A DNA stretch of 9,996 nucleotides from an uncultured Oscillospiraceae bacterium (lineage in GTDB: Bacteria; Bacillota; Clostridia; Oscillospirales; Oscillospiraceae). The DNA lies in contig CAKTXB010000060.1 in NCBI GenBank assembly GCA_934630555.1, positions 1-9,996 of the forward strand. Direction: 5' to 3'. A model generated the notes under the pieces. It was not told the DNA's origin and did no database searches. It saw only the letters and a program-made list of their open reading frames with translations. Position numbers and translations under genes: made by a program. Positions 6,028 to 9,996 of the stretch are shown here, piece after piece (position 1 is the first letter of the stretch; each line of letters begins with the position of its first letter).

Positions 6028-6080
6028 GTTTTCTCAGCCAATTATTCTGAATTTTTCACCCCATTTTTGCGAGGTATTTC

Positions 6081-7250
6081 ATGATCGACATTGCAATTTT
6101 GAACAAACTGAACGCGCCCACGCCGGAAGAGCGCCTTGCGAACCTTCGTGAGGTCTGCAAGACCGCTCAGTTCCCGCCCATGCAGCCGCAGTATATCAAC
6201 AACCACATCCACACCACCTACTCTTTCTCGCCCTACTCCCCCACGGCGGCCGTATTTGCCGCGCGGATGGAGGGGCTGTGCACGGCAGGCATCATCGACC
6301 ACGACTCCATCGCCGGCGCGCGTGAATTCCTCGCCGCTGCCGAGATCGTGGACATGCCGGCCACCATCGGCATGGAGTGTCGTATCTCCATGGAAGGCAC
6401 GTGGCTGGAAGGCAAGCGCACGAACAACCCCGACCAGGTGGGTGTGAGCTACATGACGCTCCAGTCCGTGCCGCACGACCGTATTGACGAGGTGCAGGCG
6501 TTCTTCACGCCTTATCGCGAGGCGCGTCATCGCCGCAACCGTGCCATGGTCGGCAACATCAACAAGCTCCTGGACGGCATCACGCTGGACTATGACCGCG
6601 ATGTGCTGCCGCTGTCGCAGGCCGCAAACGGCGGCGGTGTGACGGAGCGCCACCTGATGTACGCGCTGGCCATTGCCATGGTGAAAAAGGCCGGCAAGGG
6701 CCAAGCCATGGTCGATTATCTGACCTCCATCGGCCTGACGCTCTCTGAAAAGCAGCGGGCGCAGATGCTGGACACGGCCTATCCGTTCTACGAATACGAC
6801 CTGCTCGGCATTCTCAAGTCTGCCTTCGTGCCGAAGATCTATATTGACGCCACAGACGAGTGCCCAAAGGTAGCCGACGTTGTAGCGCTGTGCGATCGTG
6901 TGGACGCGCTGCTGTGCTACGCCTACCTCGGCGATGTCACTGCCAGCGTCACGGGTGACAAAAAGGCCCAGAAATTCGAGGACGATTATCTGGATGAGGT
7001 CATTGCCTGCATCAAAGGCTGCGGCATCCGTGCCGTGACGTATATGCCCACGCGCAACACGCCGGAGCAGCTGGCGCGCCTTCGCAGACTGTGCGATGAA
7101 AACGGCCTGTTCCAGGTGTCCGGCGAGGACATCAACACCCCGCGCCAGTCGTTCATCATCAAGGCCATGGAGAACCCGCTGTTCTCCAACCTCATCGACG
7201 CCACCTGGAAGCTCATCGAGCACGAAAAAACCGGCGCAAAAATCGTTTGA
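6081..7250 (+). CDS. TrpH/YciV-like PHP-domain protein with altered metal site
   Basis: A 389-residue protein with a PHP metal-hydrolase fold, by motif order. His42-x-His44 in NNHIHTTYSF, Asp73-His74 in IIDHDS, Glu99 in IGMEC and His191 in GGGVTERHL are in place as in E. coli TrpH/YciV. Three other positions differ: the IHI-type His looks like Tyr124, the AHP His is Tyr282 (CYAYLGD) and the final SDxH is Glu-Asp350-Ile-Asn352. PHP proteins hydrolyse phosphoesters with two or three metals; this one may keep one or two. The insertion before His191 (RHRRNRAMVGNINKLL, near 149-164) is present as in the family. GAGGT (6071-6075) precedes the start by five bases. Pairing with the SDR suggests action on a related sugar phosphate, which is inference. 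It could also be inactive as a hydrolase. Confidence 0.8.
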   Translation: MIDIAILNKLNAPTPEERLANLREVCKTAQFPPMQPQYINNHIHTTYSFSPYSPTAAVFAARMEGLCTAGIIDHDSIAGAREFLAAAEIVDMPATIGMECRISMEGTWLEGKRTNNPDQVGVSYMTLQSVPHDRIDEVQAFFTPYREARHRRNRAMVGNINKLLDGITLDYDRDVLPLSQAANGGGVTERHLMYALAIAMVKKAGKGQAMVDYLTSIGLTLSEKQRAQMLDTAYPFYEYDLLGILKSAFVPKIYIDATDECPKVADVVALCDRVDALLCYAYLGDVTASVTGDKKAQKFEDDYLDEVIACIKGCGIRAVTYMPTRNTPEQLARLRRLCDENGLFQVSGEDINTPRQSFIIKAMENPLFSNLIDATWKLIEHEKTGAKIV

Positions 7251-7273
7251 GATGTGGTAACTCACAAATTAGC

Positions 7274-7305
7274 AGCAGGACTCCCTGATTGGGAGTCCTG
7301 CTTTT
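7274..7305 (+). terminator. intrinsic terminator of the SDR-PHP unit
   Basis: AGCAGGACTCCC (7274-7285) pairs with GGGAGTCCTGCT (7291-7302) around a 5-base loop, 12 bp perfect, followed by TTTA. It begins 23 bases after the PHP stop. The stop codon of the convergent 49-residue gene (7304-7306) abuts the stem, so the hairpin probably ends that transcript too, although the minus-strand T tract is poor. Confidence 0.85.
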
Positions 7306-7453
7306 ATGTTGCGTCATTTTTTGAAGGCAGCAAAATCAAATTGTCCTCTGCTGACAAATATAGCTCTTCACACTTCTGCTGTGCCTCTATCAATATTTCG
7401 GTTGCACGTGCCGTCGCGCGAAACAATTCAAAGTACAGTTCCTGATAATCCAT
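7304..7453 (-). CDS. 49-residue hypothetical protein next to an XRE regulator
   Basis: A small gene easily missed by length cut-offs. The product begins MDYQELYFELFRAT and continues through a predicted helix with EILIEAQQKCEELYLS (19-34) to an acidic and then short tail. It is soluble-looking, mostly helical, with one cysteine (Cys28) and no signal or membrane segment. AAGGAG (7462-7467) sits eight bases before the ATG, an excellent ribosome site, and a promoter with a 17-base spacer lies just above. I recall similar short proteins near phage-type regulators in Clostridia but cannot name a family or function. It is divergent from the XRE gene and visibly less GC-rich than its neighbours, which suggests acquisition from elsewhere. 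A cargo, antirepressor or antitoxin-like role is possible; none is shown. Confidence 0.72.
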   Translation of the reverse strand: MDYQELYFELFRATARATEILIEAQQKCEELYLSAEDNLILLPSKNDAT

Positions 7454-7473
7454 CTTTTCCACTCCTTGTCCCT

Positions 7474-7499
7474 ATTTTACTATCGTTTAATAGTAAAAT
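7474..7499. promoter_or_regulatory. probable XRE operator, perfect 10-bp inverted repeat
   Basis: ATTTTACTAT (7474-7483) is the exact inverse complement of ATAGTAAAAT (7490-7499) with six bases between. It covers the whole -10 box and spacer of the minus-strand promoter, so binding would shut that promoter off. The divergent XRE regulator beginning 47 bases away is the natural candidate to bind it. A terminator role is unlikely: no GC stem and no gene ends here. Confidence 0.6.
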
Positions 7500-7502
7500 C
7501 AA
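7474..7502 (-). promoter_or_regulatory. promoter of the 49-residue gene
   Basis: On the minus strand TTGATT (7497-7502), a 17-base spacer and TAAAAT (7474-7479) form a good sigma-A promoter. Transcription should start near 7467, leaving a very short leader that begins at about the ribosome site. Confidence 0.6.
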
Positions 7503-7546
7503 GAGGGTACCGCATTTATATTGTATGATTCGCGCAGGTGATGAAA

Positions 7547-7774
7547 ATGCAGCTTCCACGTCTGCGCGATTTGCGGGAAGACCGTGATTTGACACAAAAA
7601 GAGGTCGCCGCTGTACTCGGCATCGACCAGCGCGTCTACAGCAATTATGAAACCGGCAAGCGGGAGATCCCCGTGCGGCTGGCCATCTGCCTGGCCGAAT
7701 TTTACGGCACGTCCACAGATTATATTTTTGGCAGAACGTCCGTGCGCAAGCCATATCCCGTGCAAGGAACATAA
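7547..7774 (+). CDS. small XRE-family HTH transcriptional regulator
   Basis: A 75-residue protein that is nearly all one Cro/CI-type helix-turn-helix domain. LTQKEVAAVLGI (15-26) forms helices two and turn, and QRVYSNYETGKREIPVRLA (28-46) holds the recognition helix and the typical YExGKREIP signature, followed by LAEFYGTSTDYIFGR (49-63). Such proteins bind short palindromes as dimers. The start at 7547 is preferred because AGGTGAT (7536-7542) gives a ribosome site ahead of it; the earlier GTG (7538) and ATG (7541) lie within that site. A clear promoter is not seen; TATATT (7517-7522) or TATGAT (7524-7529) could be the -10 box. No dimerisation or metal domain follows, and a strong terminator comes nine bases after the stop. 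Confidence 0.9.
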   Translation: MQLPRLRDLREDRDLTQKEVAAVLGIDQRVYSNYETGKREIPVRLAICLAEFYGTSTDYIFGRTSVRKPYPVQGT

Positions 7775-7782
7775 TGCAGAAA

Positions 7783-7825
7783 AAGCTGCGGCAGAGCAAA
7801 TGCTCTGCCGCAGCTTCACGTTTTT
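7783..7825. terminator. strong two-sided terminator
   Basis: AAGCTGCGGCAGAGC (7783-7797) pairs with GCTCTGCCGCAGCTT (7802-7816), 15 bp perfect with a 4-base loop. On the plus strand it is followed by CACGTTTTT (XRE gene end at 7774). On the minus strand the stem runs into TTTTT then CTGC, so it also ends the LCP-proX transcript, whose last stop is at 7838. Confidence 0.9.
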
Positions 7826-7837
7826 GAAGGATTCATT

Positions 7838-8407
7838 TTATTGACCCGCTTCTGCCTCCTCCGGCAATGGGAGATCCACGACTGTGACCGTATGGCGGAC
7901 CTCCGGAAGGAATTTTTCCAGCAGGCCGCGCGTTCCAATGGCCAGCGTGGAGGTGTTGATGCACGGGTGGCAGCCGACGCGGACTGATTCATAGATAGGC
8001 TTGTCCATAACGAGCCGCACATGATTTTCCGGGTCGTTCATCAGCCCCAGAACGCTCACCGAGCCGGGGGTGATGTGGAGATAGCGCTCCATGTCCGCTG
8101 CGTCCGCAAACGACAGCCGCGCCACGCCAAGCTGTTTGGAGAGGTCTTTTGTTTTAAACACCTTGTCGCCTTCCAGCATCAGCAGATAAAAATCGGTTCT
8201 CTGGCGATTGCAAAGGAACAGGTTCTTGCAGATCCGCTCGCCCAGCACCTGCTCCACTGCGTGGCAGGCCTCAATGGTGTCCGCGTGCGCATGGTCCACA
8301 CGGTCATACGCAATTTGCAGTCGGTCCAGCAGATCATAGCACGCGATCTCCTTTTCCAGCCGGCCCGACAGATCCTCTGGGCGGCCATGATACAAGGTCA
8401 TTTCCAT
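7838..8407 (-). CDS. ProX/YbaK-type aminoacyl-tRNA deacylase (prolyl-tRNA editing)
   Basis: A 189-residue single-domain protein of the YbaK/ProRS-editing (INS) family, of the free-standing ProX (PrdX) type. Typical blocks are the lysine-asparagine pair in CKNLFLCN (60-67, Lys61 as the candidate catalytic residue), FKTKDLSKQLGVARLSFA (84-101), the VSVLGLMND segment (117-125) and GCHPCINTSTLAI (145-157). These proteins hydrolyse mischarged Ala-tRNA(Pro) or similar in the cytoplasm. Cys- rather than Ala-specificity cannot be excluded. The gene begins nine bases after the LCP stop; no convincing ribosome site is present, so coupling to LCP translation is likely. A second ATG two codons in (8401) is an equal alternative start. 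It ends in a strong terminator. Confidence 0.87.
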   Translation of the reverse strand: MEMTLYHGRPEDLSGRLEKEIACYDLLDRLQIAYDRVDHAHADTIEACHAVEQVLGERICKNLFLCNRQRTDFYLLMLEGDKVFKTKDLSKQLGVARLSFADAADMERYLHITPGSVSVLGLMNDPENHVRLVMDKPIYESVRVGCHPCINTSTLAIGTRGLLEKFLPEVRHTVTVVDLPLPEEAEAGQ

Positions 8408-8416
8408 ATTGTCTTT

Positions 8417-9850
8417 TCAGCCCGTGCGGATGGAAAGCTCCGCGGTGCTGACTCCTTCCTGATAGGGGTTGCAGGCTTCGTTCACCAGATCGGCAATGCC
8501 CTGCGCATTTAAAACATAATACGAGCCGCCCGCAATGTAGGTAGCAGCCCCCGGCAGCGTCTGTGACTGCACATCGCCCCGGCACAGCAGCACTGACTCA
8601 GCAAGCCATAAAAAGTTTGCCGTGGTGAGGTCGGTCTGCACAGCGCTTTGCAGCACGCGCAGTGCCTTGGGCGCGCGCACGAGCCGCAGCGGCGAGCACC
8701 ACTGGCGCAGCGCGGCGTTCACAAAATCACGCTGCACGTTCACACGGCCAAGGTCGGCGTCGGCATAGCCGGCGCGGAAGCGCACCAGCTGCATGGCCTC
8801 GGCGCCGGAAAGGCGCTGCTCTCCTGCCTTGAGATCAATGGTGAGATCCTGAGTGGGGTCGGAATAGTACATATCCATGGGCACATCAAACTTTACGCCG
8901 CCCATGGCGTCGATGAGCTGTTCAAAGCCGTCCAGACCGATGAGCACGTAGCCGTCGGGCCGGAAGCCGATGATCTCGCTCACGCGGTCAAGCAGCTCGT
9001 TCATACCGTCCTCGCCGCCGCCGGCCCAGCCATAGGCCGAGTTGATCTTCGGCACGGAATAGCTGCAATACACCAGCGTATCGCGCGGAATGGACACCAG
9101 ACGCAGGGAACGCTCCTTGCGTGATACGCTCAGCAGCATCATCGTGTCTGTGCGCCAGCCGCCCGCATCTGTGCCGGCCAGCAGGATCGTAGCGCTGCCG
9201 CGCACGCGGTCGCCAAGACCGCCTGTGGCCGCCTTCGGCTGTCTGGCCAGCACCACCAGCGTCAGGCAGAGCATCAGCAGCACTGCCGGGATGACGAGCC
9301 ACCATTTTCTGCGTTTTTTCCGCGGCGCGGCTTCCTCGGGCGCATCATCGGTCAATTCGGAAACAGCCTGCCGCTGCTGGCGCGTCTGCTCGCCCGTTCC
9401 CTGTTCGTAGAGCCATGCGGCATAGGCGGCGCTGTCCAGCGGCGCGGTTTCGTCCGGCGCGGCGCGGCGGCGCTTCTTCTTATGCTCCAGCTGCTCCAGC
9501 GCGGCAGCTTCCTCCGCTTCACGGGCCTGCTGCTGACGCTCACGCGCCTGCCGCTCCTGTTCGCGCTGCTGCTCCTGCAGGGCGCGGCGCGCATTCTGAT
9601 AGGCCGGGCGCGACTGCTCATAGGCCGTCAGCGGGCGAAACACCTGTGTCGGTGCGTCCGCTGTCAGCGGCCGGGCCGGATCGGGCGGCGCCTCGCCGTA
9701 AAATTTTTCATAGTCGATGTGAATATCCTCCGCGCGCGGCGCGCTGCTCTGCGCCGGCAGCTGCGGTGCGGGCGCGTCGTCGCCCAGCAGTTCGCGTGCC
9801 TCCTGCAACAGCGCATCCAGCTCCTGCGGCGTGTCTTTTTGCTCGGCCAT
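8417..9850 (-). CDS. LytR-CpsA-Psr (LCP) family cell-wall polymer ligase
   Basis: A 477-residue membrane-anchored protein. After a long cytoplasmic N-terminus (1-176) comes a basic stop-transfer patch RKKRRK (177-182) and one membrane helix (183-202). The LCP catalytic domain follows: LLAGTDAGGWRTDTMML (about 223-239, Asp235), VSIPRDTLV (252-260, Arg256-Asp257), and RFRAGYADADLGRVNVQRD (357-375) with its conserved arginines. LCP enzymes transfer polymers such as teichoic acids or capsule from lipid carriers to peptidoglycan outside the membrane. The N-terminus includes a glutamine, glutamate and arginine-rich coiled coil at roughly 77-129. AAAGGGGG (9858-9865) lies seven bases before the start; the earlier ATG at 9958 is upstream of the promoter. 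The polymer acted on is unknown. It shares a transcript with proX. Confidence 0.9.
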   Translation of the reverse strand: MAEQKDTPQELDALLQEARELLGDDAPAPQLPAQSSAPRAEDIHIDYEKFYGEAPPDPARPLTADAPTQVFRPLTAYEQSRPAYQNARRALQEQQREQERQARERQQQAREAEEAAALEQLEHKKKRRRAAPDETAPLDSAAYAAWLYEQGTGEQTRQQRQAVSELTDDAPEEAAPRKKRRKWWLVIPAVLLMLCLTLVVLARQPKAATGGLGDRVRGSATILLAGTDAGGWRTDTMMLLSVSRKERSLRLVSIPRDTLVYCSYSVPKINSAYGWAGGGEDGMNELLDRVSEIIGFRPDGYVLIGLDGFEQLIDAMGGVKFDVPMDMYYSDPTQDLTIDLKAGEQRLSGAEAMQLVRFRAGYADADLGRVNVQRDFVNAALRQWCSPLRLVRAPKALRVLQSAVQTDLTTANFLWLAESVLLCRGDVQSQTLPGAATYIAGGSYYVLNAQGIADLVNEACNPYQEGVSTAELSIRTG

Positions 9851-9919
9851 GGGGATACCCCCTTTCGGTTTTGGCTGTTTTGTCATTTTTCCCTGAAATC
9901 TGTATGGTTTTGTCACCAC

Positions 9920-9948
9920 ATTATACTGTATGTTTGCCCTTTTGTAAA
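9920..9948 (-). promoter_or_regulatory. sigma-A promoter of the LCP-proX operon
   Basis: On the minus strand TTTACA (9943-9948), exactly 17 bases and a perfect TATAAT (9920-9925). Transcription should begin near 9913, giving a leader of about 63 bases to the LCP start at 9850. No hairpin stands out in the leader. Confidence 0.8.
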
Positions 9949-9966
9949 CCCGCTGCACGGTGGGGT

Positions 9967-9995
9967 TTGAAATTGCGCGAAGCGTATGATATGAT
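9967..9995 (+). promoter_or_regulatory. possible divergent promoter leaving the window
   Basis: TTGAAA (9967-9972), 17 bases and TATGAT (9990-9995) fit a sigma-A promoter reading right. A gene, if any, would lie beyond the window end, so this is untested. A repeated TATGAT (9985-9990) overlaps it. Confidence 0.4.
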
Positions 9996-9996
9996 A

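Noticed and set aside
6024..6037. Terminator between SDR and PHP genes
   Set aside because: CTGAG-TTTT-CTCAG is only a 5-bp stem overlapping the stop codon and has no immediate T run, so read-through is expected.
6042..7265. Minus-strand open frame of 407 codons opposite the PHP gene
   Set aside because: It mirrors the PHP gene, which has conserved motifs, a ribosome site and terminator on the plus strand; the antisense frame has none of these.
7304..7774. Classical toxin-antitoxin pair
   Set aside because: The genes are divergent, not in one operon, and the small protein shows no toxin motif I can see.
9851..9958. ATG at 9958 or 9886 as the LCP start
   Set aside because: 9958 is upstream of the mapped-looking promoter; 9886 is transcribed but has only a weak AGGG site, while 9850 has AAAGGGGG at good spacing.

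Overview
The window looks like chromosome of a GC-rich member of the Clostridia, most likely of the Oscillospiraceae/Ruminococcaceae type. The reasons are the mostly G/C-ending codons, AGGAGG-type ribosome binding sites, good sigma-A promoters with AT-rich spacers, and families typical of Firmicutes (YlmH, DUF896/YnzC, LytR-CpsA-Psr, MBOAT plus DHHW). This assignment is an inference from gene content; no rRNA or tRNA gene is present to confirm it.

Layout. (1) Bases 1-413 hold no convincing gene but a dense series of perfect or near-perfect hairpins and one imperfect direct repeat. (2) A strong promoter (391-420) starts a plus-strand unit of four tightly packed genes: ylmH (ribosome-associated S4 protein), a DUF896 small protein, an MBOAT membrane O-acyltransferase and a DHHW/AlgJ-like SGNH protein. 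It ends in a 15-bp terminator hairpin at 4026-4067. The last two genes look like a cell-surface polysaccharide O-acetylation pair. (3) A nucleoside hydrolase gene on the minus strand converges on that terminator. Its start faces a divergent control region (about 5011-5080), in which two back-to-back promoters appear to share an inverted repeat through their -35 hexamers. (4) On the other side of that region lies a plus-strand pair: a sorbitol-6-phosphate-dehydrogenase-like SDR and a TrpH/YciV-like PHP protein that lacks several expected metal ligands. The pair ends in a terminator at 7274-7305. (5) A small AT-richer islet (7304-7774) holds a 49-codon minus-strand gene and a divergent XRE regulator, separated by a perfect 10-bp inverted repeat that overlaps the promoter of the small gene. 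(6) A two-sided terminator (7783-7825) separates the islet from a minus-strand unit of an LCP-family cell-wall ligase with a long charged cytoplasmic N-terminus, followed closely by a ProX/YbaK-type aminoacyl-tRNA deacylase. The LCP promoter is readable at 9920-9948, and a possible divergent promoter leaves the window at its right edge.

How the genes fit together. Two of the units concern the envelope (MBOAT/DHHW acetylation; LCP transfer of polymers to peptidoglycan), and each is linked to a translation-quality gene (ylmH; proX). The middle units look catabolic (nucleoside, sugar alcohol or sugar phosphate). The best candidates for something undescribed are the SDR/PHP pair with its altered metal site and shared divergent operator, and the XRE/49-aa islet with its promoter-overlapping palindrome. 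Both are hypotheses from sequence reading alone.
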